This document shows positions 1-11,690 of a stretch of DNA of 64,000 bases, in pieces. Location of the stretch: contig JAPDOI010000272.1 in assembly GCA_029168955.1 (NCBI GenBank), positions 620,001 to 684,000 on the forward strand, in the 5' to 3' direction. This DNA comes from Aplectana chamaeleonis (lineage: Eukaryota > Nematoda > Chromadorea > Rhabditida > Cosmocercidae). Numbering within the stretch: position 1 is the stretch's first letter; every line of letters begins with the position of its first letter. The position numbers and the translations under genes are program-made. Below the pieces are notes generated by a model that saw only the letters and a program-made list of their open reading frames with translations, had not been told where the DNA came from and made no database searches.

Positions 1-430
1 ACTGCTCAATACGTTGACGCGAACTCGGTGTACACGGAATAGGTGAGATGCTTTGTGTTTGCTCCAACGTATTGAGTGTCGACAGAAAGGAAGCACGGTC
101 CACACTGTGATCCGTGTCAACTGGAATTACTACAGTGGTCAGAGAGAACTCTGAATAAATTTAGTGCGAGTGGGGAGTCTTTTTAGGGCTGAACACGGCT
201 GTGGAGTTTGTTTTGATTTTTTTGGAAGAGTAGGTTACGATATTCGTACCGTAGAAGGTCAACGTTTTGGATTTGATTAAAACTTTGCCAAGGGATGTTT
301 TTTTAGGTGCTGGTCACGAATCCGATAAGATTTTTTCAATTATGGAATCACTACAGTAACGCTTACGGCAGCTTCAATGTCCACCAAGTTTGCGCCAACA
401 CACGATAAGGAACGCAAAGTATCAGCTGAC
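1..430. repeat. Partial copy of a foldback repeat cut by the window edge
   Basis: Two blocks here match the foldback element at about 39.08-39.59 kb. The block at 17-35 carries GCGAACTCGGTGTACACG, like GCGAACTCGGTGCACG there. The block at about 385-425 carries AAGGAACGCAAAGTATCAG, identical to 39463-39481. The end near 100-120 (ATCCGTGTCAACTGG) resembles the terminal region of that element. No coding signal is visible. The copy is incomplete and diverged, and its outer boundary may lie outside the window. Confidence 0.45.
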
Positions 431-824
431 AGTAGTCCTCCGAAAATCGGAGAGCAGACAACAGATTTGTGATCGGCATCCCACAATACCTAACGTCACC
501 TCAGGCAAGTTTCAAATCAACACTGAGACACTGACCGAACCAACGTTTACCTGAACTAATCCTTCGAAAACTGAAGAACAACCTCATATGCGTGTTCAGC
601 ACCCCGAATAAAACCCCTGGGCGATGTTCGGGCGAACATTTTCTGTTGAACTCAGGACTAATAGTTAAAGTTAGTGAAGTAAAAGTGGATTTGTGCCTAA
701 AGATTTTCTTCACTGCTAATGTAAAGTACTCATTCACATCATTTCAGAATATTGTTCCCAGAGAATGGTCCCTAGTAAGCAGCGGCTCCCCAGGTGCACT
801 CCTCAGCTGGGTAAGATAAGACTA

Positions 825-987
825 CATATGGTTTCCGTTTTCATTTTAGTCTGACGCATGGGCTAGGCGGCTGGCCGTGCGGGGTTGGCGGCCTCAATGG
901 AGAATGGGGTTTCGATTCGCGCGGGGTGATCTACCGTCGCAGCCCCGTACATTCATCAGACTAAAATGATTGCGCGAACTCTATGTA
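825..987 (+). repeat. tRNA-related SINE-like repeat, copy 1
   Basis: About 163 bp is repeated in inverse orientation at 14601-14762 with few differences, so this is a dispersed repeat. It contains a pol III box B-like string (GGTTTCGATTC, about 907-917) downstream of a GGCGGCTGGCCGTG segment that could derive from a D-arm. Both copies start near GGTTTCCGTTTTCA and end near GCGCGAACTCTATGTAC. A decayed SINE is the best reading. I could not fold a full tRNA, so a functional tRNA gene is unlikely. Confidence 0.6.
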
Positions 988-2690
988 CGTTGTGAACTTG
1001 TTTGTTGACAGCCAGCTATATTCTCCACTTCCTCTCCTATCCATCTTCCCAGATAAACTGCTCATCCTGCAGGAACCCTCCAATAGATATTTCCGTCCAC
1101 CTGCATCAATCACTAGCCACTTGTTCAGCGGAAATCGGACACTACACAACTTTATTAATTGGCGGCTAGAACCCATTGCAACGGCTTCAATGTAATCTTC
1201 TCGTTGCTACCATTTTTCCCCACCTCAACTCGGTTTAGCATCTGAAATCATTATACATCTTTGAGTAGTCTCGAAAGCTGTTTTGACTTTAATATTTTGA
1301 TGTTTGGTTTGAAAATGTATTTCTCACATCCGTACCAGACGTCTCTGCGAGTAATGAGTTTCCGGGTGACGACAGTATTTCCAATTTCTAACTTAATATC
1401 AAAACTACTAACGAATACAAGTCTGATCAAGTCTATAAGGGACATTCATCAAAAGAAATATTCCGGAAGTCTTCGAAATGCAATTTGGCCACATGGGTGC
1501 CGGCACACTAGCGCCAAACTAATAGTGTGAACAGTGAATATGAAATCTGTATAGGTGAATGGTGGAGATCATATTCGATAATTGGGTAATACTCAGAGTA
1601 CACAGCGGAATTTATATACCAGCTTCCGCATTATTGTGCCAAACCGCACTTTATTAGTTAGATTAAGAAAAACTTAACGAGAGCCGATGATGTTACCGTA
1701 CCACATTGGAATACCTCATAATTCAGCACAACAAATCAGCCTATTGTCAGAAGTGAAACCTCACATAGGTGGGCCTACAAAGACGGAGAAAAGGTGGTTG
1801 GTAGTCAGCCTTTTCCCTCGCAGTTACTTCTGGCGCAGCTGTCACAGAACGCGTTTGACCTCCCGAGGAAGGCCCCGCGCGGGCACGGCGCTAATACTGC
1901 CTTTGAAGCATACGTTTTTGCTAGCAGAAGACCACATCCCTTCTCCATCGTCGCCCGCAAAAAGATCCTACTAGGGTTTTCTTCAGATTTCCTGTGAGGT
2001 CTGACAAAACAGAGTGTACTGAATTGTAGATGTGTGGCAGCACATAAATAATTCGTGCTCGAACCTTCCTGATTGCCTCGGGGGAACCCAAGAAAAAAGG
2101 TTTTTCTTAAACCTTCGCCAAGTGAAAAGTGTACCAAGAAGCAGGTTTTTAGGGTACTCAGTAAAAGGTTCGGATTTGGTTCAAAACTTTTTTCCAGCGG
2201 CTATTTTAGGTTCTGATTAAAAATCTGTGGTCCATCAGTCGATTTTTTTTTGGAGATATTCGCTGACTTAGACGGGGCGCTCCACTCGGGAAAGTTTTAC
2301 TGTCAGAACGCGACTTTCGGCGATTTCCAGAATGCTACGACAGAACAGCTCCACAACGTCTGTATAAAGCTTCTTGGTAAAATCTATGGCCCGTTCATCG
2401 ATTTCCCTTGAATCATGTATGTCAATGTAGGTATACTAGAGCTTGGTCAAAGCCTTAGATTTAGCTCATACTATAGCTCTGGAAGTTATTTGGTGCGCCG
2501 AACACAAATCTGAGATTCACTTGCCAATTTTTGAGAAGTTTATTTTTTAATTTGTTCCAATATGAAGCGTAAGACAATCGTTGGAGAATGTGGATGAGAG
2601 GAACAAACAAAAGATTCAGTCAGGTCATTATGAGGACCACCGTAGCACTTGGACTCGAATGAAACTGCGAGATCAAACGAGTTTATGGAT
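988..2690. other. No gene recognised
   Basis: This is AT-rich sequence with short open frames on both strands and no protein-like composition or paired splice signals. Two imperfect GTGCTGAACACGAAT-type monomers of a dispersed repeat can be seen near 2490-2510, and similar pieces lie upstream near 190-330. Nothing else could be identified. Confidence 0.5.
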
Positions 2691-2697
2691 ATCACTT

Positions 2698-3093
2698 CGG
2701 CCTTATTCATACTTCTCAAAGACAAGGCGTCAAGCGCGAGCGTGGCGTTGGAGTACGAATACTCTCTAAGCGCGTCACGCGCTTGAGGAGACTGTTAATA
2801 GACAAGCGTCGACGCTATGGCGGAGCAGATTTTAGTGAGCCTTAGCCTTGCTGAGCAAGCAAAATCTGTATCAGTGTTCACCATCATGGCAGCCGAAGAT
2901 ATTACAGGAATGAATCAGTCTGCAACAAAATGAAATTGATGATAAAGATGATGAAAAAGTCATAACGTCTGTCGCAGCCATGGTGGAGCGAGCGCCACGT
3001 GCTTGCATCCCGGGGGTGGTTTCAGGTCATTCATACTCCAACGCCACGCTCGCGCGTCACTCGCTGGCGTTTAGGAGTATGGACAACGCCTCA
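2698..3093. mobile_element. GC-rich foldback MITE
   Basis: The ends are inverted copies: the left arm includes GAGCGTGGCGTTGGAGTA near 2738-2756, and the right arm includes its complement near 3026-3046 in the order CATACTCCAACGCCACGCTC. Outside these, TTCATACTTCTCAAAG (left) pairs imperfectly with the right end. The arms are rich in CGCG, unlike the AT-rich middle. A related element lies at about 30.2-30.55 kb. I did not find a clear target duplication, so the superfamily is open. Confidence 0.5.
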
Positions 3094-3144
3094 GTACCTT
3101 CCTTTCAACGCGGCGTTTGAAAGAGGCGGCTGTGCACATTTTGC

Positions 3145-3689
3145 TTAAAGGCAGTGGTCACGATGAAAAACGTTATCGAAAAAAAACTACAAAAATCAGC
3201 CTAGATGGAAAACAGCTGAAAAACAAGAAAGGTAGAGCGGTGAAAAACGGGTTAAAATTAGAGTTTCTGGGGCCCAAAGATGCCAGTTTGTGCACACATG
3301 CACAGCGTCGACCAAAAAGATCGCAGTCTCATGCCGAACAGTCAAAACTCATCGACATTCAGAGGAAGAAATAAATGCAAATTCACCTAATAAAAACAGA
3401 ACAAAGAAAGCAAGCACTTCGGTCAATGTTCTTGACTAGATGAGTCAATGTTCATTGATTGAAATTCAATTTCAAGCTAACTGATGTTCTTGATATTAGA
3501 GATCATCGATGCCGATGATGTGGAGTGGACTCGTCCACTATCAAAAGACAAGAAAGTAGAGGTTTGAAATTTGGCCAAAAACAGCGGTTTTTTCGCGATT
3601 TTTCCGTATAGATCCTACTACTCGAAACCCAGAAACGAGTTTAGAGAGGAAAAGAAGACAAGCATATTTCATCGCGACCACTGCCTTAA
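3145..3689. mobile_element. TTAA-flanked MITE, group T1
   Basis: Left end TTAA+AGGCAGTGGTCACGAT, right end ATCGCGACCACTGCC+TTAA, about 545 bp. The interior matches the copies at 6602, 7153, 21831 and 32833, including the shared block GGTGGACGAGCCCACTCCAC (here slightly changed) and a CATCGATGCCGATGATG stretch. It shares its right TTAA with the next element. Frames inside it are short and have no transposase motif, so it is non-autonomous. Confidence 0.85.
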
Positions 3690-4178
3690 AGGCACAGGAC
3701 ACCCAAAAAAATTAATTTTTAGATTTCATGCTTATCTTGGAGAGAGTCACACGCTGATCACAGTGGTATCTCTGAAATCGTCCAAGACCCCCTTTGAACA
3801 GAGATATGACTCTTCAAAGAAGCTTAGATTTAGAAGGTAAAAAATTGGTGGACGAGTTCTCTCAGGCCTGTATTTCTCTTCATTCGCAATCGTTGCGTGA
3901 GAAAAAGTCAGGATAAGGAGACAGTCCGGTAATGGACTGAAGAACGACGACTTGCTGAAATTCATCCATTAATCGAGCCGCTATCGAGTTCGAAAATCTG
4001 CTAGGGGGTCGGGCCTGTGGTGGTGAGCGAAGGGGGTCGGGCCTGTGGTTGTCGCTTATATCTCGCCTATTTGTAGGAAATGAGATCTGGCATTCGGCAC
4101 GTGTTATACAGAAGGGGTCTTCTACACAATTACATGAAAATCTCAAAATTCATATCTAAGGGTGTACTGTGCCTTTAA
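3686..4178. mobile_element. TTAA-flanked MITE, group T2, abutting T1
   Basis: Left end TTAA+AGGCACAGGACACCC, right end GGGTGTACTGTGCCT+TTAA. It is nearly the same as the element at 15973-16464, including a duplicated GGGGGTCGGGCCTGTGG motif in the middle. Its left TTAA is also the right TTAA of the preceding T1 copy, so the two elements are joined with no spacer. Confidence 0.85.
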
Positions 4179-6011
4179 GGTGATAAAACGTGATTGTCTA
4201 CGGGCTGTGAAAACATTAAGCATGTTACGTCAGCTAAAGCGCATTGTGCCTACCTCAAGGGGAGTGATCACCAGATTAGAGACAAGCGGAGCCTAATTTC
4301 GTGTTGAGCACCCTAAGTAAGCCCCCAATAAAAGTTTTGAGACGAATCCGGAAAATTTTTTCGCTTATTAAAAATTTCCTAATGGGTACCCTTACTTTCC
4401 GCGGGGCTATAAAAGCGCTCTTTTTCGGAATTTCCTGAGGCCTTTAGGTAGTTTCGGGCAAGGATTTTTCATGCAGTGCCTCACGACTACAGATCCATAG
4501 GCTTTGCAAAACCTTCCGGAAAGTTAGATAGAGAGGTAATCAGACCGTTTGTGCTTGGTGCCATAGGCTCCTTCAAAATTTTTATTGACGCATCGCATCC
4601 TCTTTCGAGACTAAAGAGGTATAGAGCCGGGCCAGCCCTACCGGGGCTCTACCTTTTCTGATCTCATAGCTATTCTCTTGTGTGTATAATATTATGACTT
4701 TATAACCACGAAATTTGTGAATAATCGGCGCCGGGTCCACTTGTGGGAGTGAACTCGATACATGAGAATGAATGAGAAGCGGCTTCCTGCCCACACAATA
4801 TTAGGAATATCCACTGCGAGTGAAAACAGTGTGAAACATATTCCAAAAACTCATTGTGGCTCTTATGAACTCGACTGAAACGGCGAACCCTTCTGATACA
4901 TCTACCATGATCTCTGTAGATGAAGTACAAGGTCGAATCGTCCACAGCGTGTTGGTCTGTTCAATTGCATTCCCGAATGAATGGCTTTGAATTTATAATC
5001 AAAAGTTGTTAGCAAAATAAATGACATCACATATCGTAAACCAAAAAGCGATTATTTTTCGTCCGGTGATTTTTGGTGATATCACAAAATGCTGCGGTTT
5101 GTGCTCAAAAATCACCCCGAAAACAGCGAGACGTCAATAAAATAATCCAAAAAGATGCAGGATGGCACTGTGTGGTTTGGGTCAGCTGCCGGTTATCTGT
5201 AATCACGGTTTCTCATCAAAAAACTTTCTTATTAAACGCTGAGGTGCGAGAATGGTTAGATCTGTTTCATAACCATCAGAGCTCATCGCCTGTGGGAGCA
5301 CGTTATTCATATTGCTTTTGAAAACTTACTGAAGCACGGTATATCAACAACTTTCTGGTCAGTTCTGCTAACATCGCGATTTCATGTGCAACTCGAATCT
5401 TTTCATACAAACCCATTCCTTGGGAAGACGACTATTTCTGATTGTAAGGCCATGCCGTCGAAGCGAATTTGTCGTTGGATTGGTGAAATAACCGCATTCA
5501 ATGCGTGTCGAATATGCATTTAACTCGGGTGACCACACCCCTTGAAAGGCTCTATCGAAGGACAACAAACTTCAAATAGCAGCACGTGCTGCGAAATTCC
5601 ACGGGAAATATGATAGCGGGCTTTAGATTTCGATCAGAATCGCACCGCGTGTCGGCCAGAATTGGGATGATGCCATGGCGCCGCGAACCCGAACCCCCAA
5701 AAAAGCTTTGGGCCATGAGTGCACCATGGGTTCACGACAGCCAAAGGTTTTGTAATCTGTCACGAATTGTGTGGTAACCCGTGTCCGCACACCAGTGATA
5801 CGCTGTGGAAGGGACATTTGCCTTGTTTTACTGCAGCGCAATGCGACGGGCGGACGCGATAGCGACGGGATGTCAAATGCAGTAACCTGCTGGTGTCTCT
5901 TATATGTCAACGATTATTGTCACCGATCTGAGTCGTTCAAAAGTAATGTTTACGGAGGTGAGATCGAACATCACTTCCACCATTGCAGGATTTGTGAATG
6001 CTCGATTTATT
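4179..6011. other. No gene recognised
   Basis: A degenerate monomer of the CGTGTTGAGCACCC dispersed repeat is present near 4298-4345. Open frames up to 99 codons (5771-6070, plus) have no recognisable domain and run into the MITE that follows. The minus-strand frame at 5623-5910 overlaps it and is no more convincing. No paired splice sites stand out. Confidence 0.45.
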
Positions 6012-6605
6012 TTAAAGGTTCAGCGTTCACTATAAAATACCGTATTGTAGTTTTTAATGTTTTTGGATAGATAAGTCCACTAAAAAGAGGTTAATAGGAA
6101 AAAAACACACCACAGTACAATCAGATAAATGAGAAAAACTGTTCAATGAAATCTCTGCAAAAATAATTGTGCCTGTTTGTGTATTTCCACGACGTCAGGC
6201 TCGATGACTTGTACGCAGGGAGATCGCATACAACGCATCGAACATGACATCGGGAAAATGATTTAGCGCTTCAAAAATTTTAGGTAGGGTGGCTTCGCCT
6301 TCCGTTCCTTGCGGCGAAAATTCTTCAAAAAATAAGAGGGTTCAATGTACATGCTGGGTTGCTAGAGCCTTTCGCGATGAAGAGTATTCGAGAGTTCGTG
6401 GCCTGTTGCTACAGTAACACGAATTCAGGACAACTGTTATAGCACTTGGGCGGGGTGGCCCAATGGGTCGGCTGGCCCACGAGATTTTCACCAACTTCCC
6501 GGCCGTTTTTCGTCGCACTTCCGTTCTCAATCTTTTTAGAAGGACAAAAAGCTTACGTTTTAGCCAAAAAACAGGCAACTTTTTGATCGTGAACACCGCC
6601 TTTAA
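6012..6605. mobile_element. TTAA-flanked MITE, group T7, first of three in a row
   Basis: Ends are TTAA+AGGTTCAGCGTTCACTAT and ATCGTGAACACCGCCT+TTAA. The right half carries GGGGTGGCCCAATGGG and GGCCCACGAGATTTTC, shared with the copies at 23166, 40757 and 57310. The element is about 594 bp. Its right TTAA is the left TTAA of the next element. Confidence 0.85.
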
Positions 6606-7156
6606 AGGCAGTGGTCACGATGAAGAACGTTATCGAAAAAACTACAAAAATCAGCTTAGATCAAAAACAGCTGAAAAACTATGAAGGTAGGGCGGTGAAA
6701 ACGGTCTAGAATTAGAGTTTCTAGGGCCCAAAGAAGCTAGTTCGTGCACACGTGCACAGCGATGACGAAACAGATCGCAGTCTCATGCCGAGCAGTCAAA
6801 AATCATCGACATTCAGAGGACGAAATAAATGCAAATTTAACGAATAAAAACAGTTGAATAATGAAAGCATCACTTCAGTCAATGTTTTTGACTAGATGTG
6901 TACATATATTCGAAGGTTCATTGATTGACATTCAATTTCAAGCTAGCTGATGTTCTTGATATAAGAGGTCATCGATGCCGATGATGTGGAGTGGGCTCGT
7001 CCACCATCAAAAGACAATAAAGTTCAGGTTTCAAATTTGGCCCAAAACAGTGGTTTTTTCGCGATTTTTTCTTATAGGTCCTACTACTCGAGACCCAGGA
7101 AAGGATTTGTAGAGAAAAAGACGACAAGCATATTTGATCGCGACCACTGCCTTTAA
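6602..7156. mobile_element. TTAA-flanked MITE, group T1, middle of three
   Basis: Starts TTAA+AGGCAGTGGTCACGAT and ends ATCGCGACCACTGCCT+TTAA. It is a close copy of 3145-3689 in the same orientation. Both of its TTAA ends are shared with neighbouring MITEs, so it sits in an uninterrupted run of three. Confidence 0.88.
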
Positions 7157-7683
7157 AGGCAGCGGTCATGATCAAACATGCTTGTCTTCTTTTCCTTTCT
7201 GAACCCTTTTCTGGGTTTCGAGTATTAGGCTCTATAACAAAAAATCGCGAAAAAAACCGCTGTTTCGGGCAAAATTTGAAGCCTCAATTTTCTTGTCTTT
7301 TGATGGTGGACGAGCACACTCCACATCATCGACATCTATGATCTCGAATATCAAAAACATCAGCTGGCTGAATTCGAATTTCAATGAATGAACATTGACT
7401 CATCTAGTCAAAAACTGACTGGAGTGTTTTTTTTCATTGCTCAACTGTTTTTATTAGGTAAACTTGCATTTATTTCTTCCTCTGGATGTCGATGAATTTT
7501 GGCTGCTCGGCATGACACAGCGATCTTTTTGTGCGACGCTGTGCACGTGTGCACGAACTGGCATCTTTGGGCCCTAGAAACTCTAATTCTCCGCTCTACC
7601 TTCCTAGTTTTTGTGCTGTTTCTGATCTAAGCTCATTTTCAAAGTTTTTTCGATAACGTTTTTATCGGGACCACTGCCTTTAA
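7153..7683. mobile_element. TTAA-flanked MITE, group T1, inverted, last of three
   Basis: This is a T1 copy in the opposite orientation to the one before it. It starts TTAA+AGGCAGCGGTCATGAT and ends ATCGGGACCACTGCCT+TTAA. Together the two T1 copies form a roughly 1.08-kb inverted pair around a single TTAA at 7153-7156. Confidence 0.88.
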
Positions 7684-9539
7684 AGTGAGAGTCACCGTAG
7701 CCCTAGCTGAGAAAGCTCTCCGTCGCGTCGCGTGCACGCTGCTAGAATAACCGCAGTTATGTACTTCCTCAAGAACTGTTCCTTAACCCCACTGCGGCGC
7801 TATTTCGTGGATATTGATCACTGGATAGGGGCGCTCTGCAAAAAGAGGTAGGAATTGTCCCGTTTTTGCAGTCTGATACGTCAATTTGAGTTTGGGCCAT
7901 TCGCAGAGAACTCTATGCTCAGAAGAAGAGCCACCACCATGCTGTTCCGATTGCACCTGACTATTGACCGCTCACGGTTTCGCAGACTGTCAGTGTCGTA
8001 GTGCTTATCCCCCCTCCCTCCCGAGTGTGACCACCCTGACGCACAAGGCGTGCATCGTTAACCAGAACTCTGTGTCCCTACTCAGCCCCTCATAGTTGCT
8101 AATGTAGTCAATCAACTGCGGGCGTGTAGTCCGCTGCCCCTCTGCAGCAGTGCGCTACAGGCGGCGTCAATTGCGGGAGACGAGTGCGATGTCGCACATG
8201 CGGCGAACTGGTCTAGAAATTATGAGGCGACCATATATGACGCCTTCTTCTTCCCCTTGCGCTATAGCCTGTCTCCGCTCAAATTTTTATGACATGAAGT
8301 GTAATGAACTTGATTGACGAAGAGGATATGTGACAACCTCCCGTATGTCAGTACTGAGTGAAACAATAAGATTCTGCAACCGCTTATGTGCACAGGACCA
8401 ATGCGCACAATCGCGATCGCCTTTCACTGTTCATGCCTTTCACTAAACACGCAATCACGCCCATTCAGTCCTGAAATTACGGTCTCTCAGACTCATTTTG
8501 TCACTGGCTTACCCCCGATGTGTTCTGACAACTATTCTCTCCTTCTCTTCCTCATTCTCTCGTCCTATTCAAAAACGATTCGAAATAATGTTTTGGCATT
8601 GTAGCCCCTCCCCGTGATTTGCAAAATACGCAATACACCCGCCATCACGGCCGCGAGCCTATGCCTGTCCTCGACGAATTCCGGCAAACGTCCGCGCTTC
8701 CGATGCCACTGACGTCGATCGCCGCCATCGTCAATGCGCTGTCACACTCACTCGGTTTTGTCCTACACCTTTAGCATATCGATAGCACACTTAAACACTT
8801 TGCAGCGCACAAAACAATAGTTACTTCTAGCCCGGAAACACAGCCCACGCAACCGATCGAGGCGCTCGTCAACACGCGGGGGTGAGACGCACTTGGTGTA
8901 CTCACTACAAAGCTGGGCAAATACACTCTTTGCTGATGGTGAGGCTCATGGATGGACGGAAAATCCACCTCACCTGCCCACACATGAATGCGCCACAATT
9001 CTGTGTTCCGTGCCGGGGCTAAGGTTTGATTGTCAAAGTGGCACATTTCACGTGGAATCACTTCAGACTGATCGAAGGAAACCCAGTTCCTGGCATTTTG
9101 TTGGGTAATGGTAGAAGGAAGACAATAGGGTTACAACAAGTCAAATATTTAGTGCGATCCAAAGTGTTCAGCTATGCAACTCGTGTTGTTATAAATGAAA
9201 GCTACTTTTAAAATCAAAAAATCTTGTGCATATCCCTTCATGGTGTGGTTAGGAAGAGCCACACATGCGCTCATAGGTGACAAATTTTACCGCTTAAAAT
9301 ACCGTAGGTTCAAACTGCTAGCCCACGCCATGCACTCGATTGTTTTTCGTGACATCGAATATCAAGATTCCAACTATTTATAGCTGGAATAATGAAACTA
9401 AAAACAACTTGTTACACTGGTGAGCAGGAACGGGCTTATTTACAACGGAAACCCGAGTTTCAAAACACATGTACTTATCTGATTGGCTGCGTAGCGTCCA
9501 TTGCGCTGATTAGCCATGCAGTAAGAGGTTTTTCAAGCG
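7684..9539. other. No confident gene; one weak minus-strand frame
   Basis: The most protein-like frame is on the minus strand, starting about 9061 and reading toward 8903, where a GTGAGTAC string could be a 5' splice site. It encodes about 50 residues with no recognised domain. The rest of the interval, including the pyrimidine-rich part near 8400-8760, shows nothing assignable. Confidence 0.3.
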
Positions 9540-9599
9540 TTAAAGGCAGCATACACAATCGTAAACGTGATCGAATTAACTAAGGATATAGAATGGTAT
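9540..9599. mobile_element. Unpaired end of a TTAA MITE
   Basis: TTAA+AGGCAGCATACACAATC at 9540 matches the terminal start of the T10 MITEs at 17546 and 51730, but the sequence diverges afterwards and I see no matching right end. It is probably a remnant interrupted by the nested insertions that begin at about 9600. Confidence 0.45.
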
Positions 9600-9609
9600 G
9601 GCTCAGAAC

Positions 9610-10742
9610 CAGAGCTGTGCGGAACTCTTTCTCAATATTTTCGGGAACGGAAGCGGAAGAAAAATTGCCAAAAACTGCCGGAAACGGAAATGCGGAAACG
9701 GAACAAACCAATTTTTTGGGTTGTCTCATTCTCACGCTTCGCTGCTGCTCATTGCCCGCAGCTCTCGTTCAATAACCAATGATTTCACTCAATAAACTAA
9801 TACTTATTCGAAATAAAGTTACTACGCGACATTTAGCGATTTCGAAGCCTCGCTTCTGCAAATCCGAAAACGCAACGTCTAAAAATACTCCTTATATGTA
9901 TGTAGCCGCCCTTCGAAATAGTGTACAGCAAGGGTGAGCGGTGATTGCCGTTTGCCAATTGCAGTTTGCTGGCCGTCTTGGAGCTCGCCGTTGCCGTTTG
10001 CCGAAATATTATTTTTCATTGCCGCACACCTCTGGTGTACAGCCTGTCCCCCAGAGAGCAGTCCAAGCGACACCAGGTGTCCTTCAAGGCTGATCAGAAG
10101 TCAGTTTCAGACAATCATCGACTACTTTTTCTTCTTTCGAACCATATTTGCCAATTGAAGTGGATAACAAACGATTGAAATGGAAAAATGAAAAAAAAAT
10201 CTTTTCGGCGAGATGCGAACATTCTCTTATGATCTGTATCAAACGAGCCTCGCCGCTGCCCGTGGTTACCTCCACCTGTCTCCGCCGAGACCCCTTCCTG
10301 GAAGACGGGCTGCACGTGCAAAAATACTGTCGTGGCGGTAATCAAGCGAAGAAGTGGAATCAAGATGAAAAGCTTCACCAAATCATCAAATCTCACTTAA
10401 AAGAAAAATCTACATATTATCAAAAATTACCCTTAAAAGACGTTCAGATTCATGCCACGCATATCTCGTGTCATCATTTTAAAGGGTTCCAATCTCAGGC
10501 TCCAAAACTTCGTGAATGATCTCAGCCAAGCTCCGATATTCGCTTGAGCACAAGAGGTCGGATGTAATTTTCAGCGTCTCATGAAACCAAAAATCCTTCC
10601 CTAGACCCACTATCATAGATCGTGTTGCACTAATTTATTGCGTTTCCGGGCTCGAAAACTAGAAAACAGAAGTGGAACAGAACAGCCAAAAAAAAACACC
10701 GGAAATACGGAAACGGAAACGGAACAGTTCAATACAGCCCTG
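9610..10742. mobile_element. hAT-like non-autonomous element, 1.13 kb
   Basis: Left end CAGAGCTGTGCGGAAC; the right end reads in complement as CAGGGCTGTATTGAAC. It is flanked on both sides by CTCAGAAC (9602-9609 and 10743-10750), a perfect 8-bp duplication as expected for hAT. Purine-rich GGAACGG and GGAAACGG repeats lie inside both ends. The largest frame (10148-10519, plus, 123 codons) shows no hAT dimerisation or catalytic motif that I can recognise, so it is probably non-coding. A second hAT MITE is nested inside. Confidence 0.75.
9929..10034. mobile_element. 106-bp hAT-like MITE nested in a hAT-like element
   Basis: Perfect 8-bp duplication GTGTACAG at 9921-9928 and 10035-10042. The right end, TTGCCGCACACCTCTG, matches the ends of the larger element at 47062-49948. 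The left end (CAAGGGTGAGCGG) is a decayed version. The body is mainly GCCGTTTGCC-type repeats. It is too small to code. Confidence 0.8.
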
Positions 10743-11162
10743 CTCAGAACACAACGCCTACGCATTTTGAAGTGTCAAAAACGACCCACAATGACGCTAC
10801 ACCAGTAAGAAATTGAGCCCGCCCATGTATCTGCCCGCCCCCAATAAGTAAACCACATACATCGACAACGGTGAGAATTTCCCAGCACCCCTGTTTTGGA
10901 AGAGAACATCAAATACAGGGGCGGGCAAATACAGGGGTGGGGTCAACTTCTTACACGTGTTGCGTCATTTTGGGTCGTTTTCGACGCTGCAAAATGCGTA
11001 GGCGTTGTGTTCTGAGCCTGTTATTATAACAGTATTCGTTTTCATATTAAGTTTACATATGCAGTCTCTCAATCTAGGCTTTTTCGCGATTTCGCCCGAT
11101 GTGATTACGATAGCCTTTGTATCTACCTTTCTCACGTTAATTGGAGAGGTTCTCTTGAACAA

Positions 11163-11351
11163 GTGGGTTCGCTCGAAGAAAAATACGAAATGTTTTTGGA
11201 GATTTTGAACCACGTTATAGACCTTTTTGTGCCCCTAAAACGAGTATGTGCAACACGTTTAGTGCTTCCCAGTTATCTTCAAAATATATTAAAGCACAGA
11301 AGTTGCCTCTTCAAATTAGCGTCGAATTCGCAGACTCATCTGAGGCGGTAG
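11163..11351 (+). pseudogene. CR1-type LINE fragment, linker between endonuclease and RT
   Basis: A 62-codon frame contains IDLFVPLKR followed by LPSYLQNILKHRSCLF. This pattern is known from the region between the endonuclease and reverse transcriptase domains of nematode CR1-like LINEs. The frame is closed soon after and neither flanking domain is intact, so it is a dead fragment. It lies directly after the foldback MITE at 9600-11018. It covers a more upstream part of ORF2 than most of the copy at 16.6 kb. Confidence 0.6.
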
Positions 11352-11479
11352 TAAACTAACCAGAACTGCGAGTTCAGAGCCGTGATCAGGTCACAATAAT
11401 CAGGAGGTTTTGAATTTCGAGACATCGATATTACCCTCTCTCTAACTGGCAACTGCCCCATACATATTTGTTTGCAAAA

Positions 11480-11690
11480 CTAGTCCGCGGCGAAAACGAT
11501 CGAGCGAGCCGCTGACATCAACAGCGATACATCGCTCTGCACCATACGGTGATGGCGGCCGTGCACAAGAAATTGTTGACATCCTAAGCTATTGCACATG
11601 CATGTGCTAAATTGGGTGTACAAGGGAATCGAACCACTGACCACGCTGGAGGCAGTAGCGCGACATAGCGCTACGCCACGCAACCACGAA
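11480..11690 (-). repeat. tRNA-derived SINE-like sequence
   Basis: On the minus strand a box A-like TGGCGTAGCGC is followed about 40 nt later by GGTTCGATTCC, an exact pol III box B. The part between them (CGCTACTGCCTCCAGCG) can form an anticodon-like stem, but the loop is too long and the acceptor arm does not close well. That fits a tRNA-derived SINE head better than a working tRNA. The boundary of the tail toward 11480 is uncertain. Confidence 0.55.

Larger units (their letters stand above)
9600..11018. mobile_element. Foldback MITE split by a hAT-like element
   Basis: The right end near 10989-11018 reads GCGTAGGCGTTGTGTTCTGA. Its complement begins at 9601 (GCTCAGAAC) and continues after the inserted element at 10743 (CTCAGAACACAACGCC). 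Removing the hAT-like insert at 9610-10742 with one 8-bp duplication restores a foldback of about 285 bp with arms of roughly 50 bp, which also pair at ACGACCCA and TGGGTCGT. The superfamily is not determined. Confidence 0.65.

Noticed and set aside
10115..10396. Minus-strand frame with a hydrophobic start and dibasic sites, resembling a peptide precursor
   Set aside because: It lies inside a hAT-like element, has no repeated peptide and shares the region with an equally open plus-strand frame.
9610..10742. hAT transposase remnant
   Set aside because: None of the frames shows a dimerisation or catalytic signature that I can recognise; only the termini and duplications support hAT.
11480..11690. 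Functional tRNA gene on the minus strand
   Set aside because: Box B is exact but the anticodon loop is too long and the acceptor stem does not pair; a SINE fits better.
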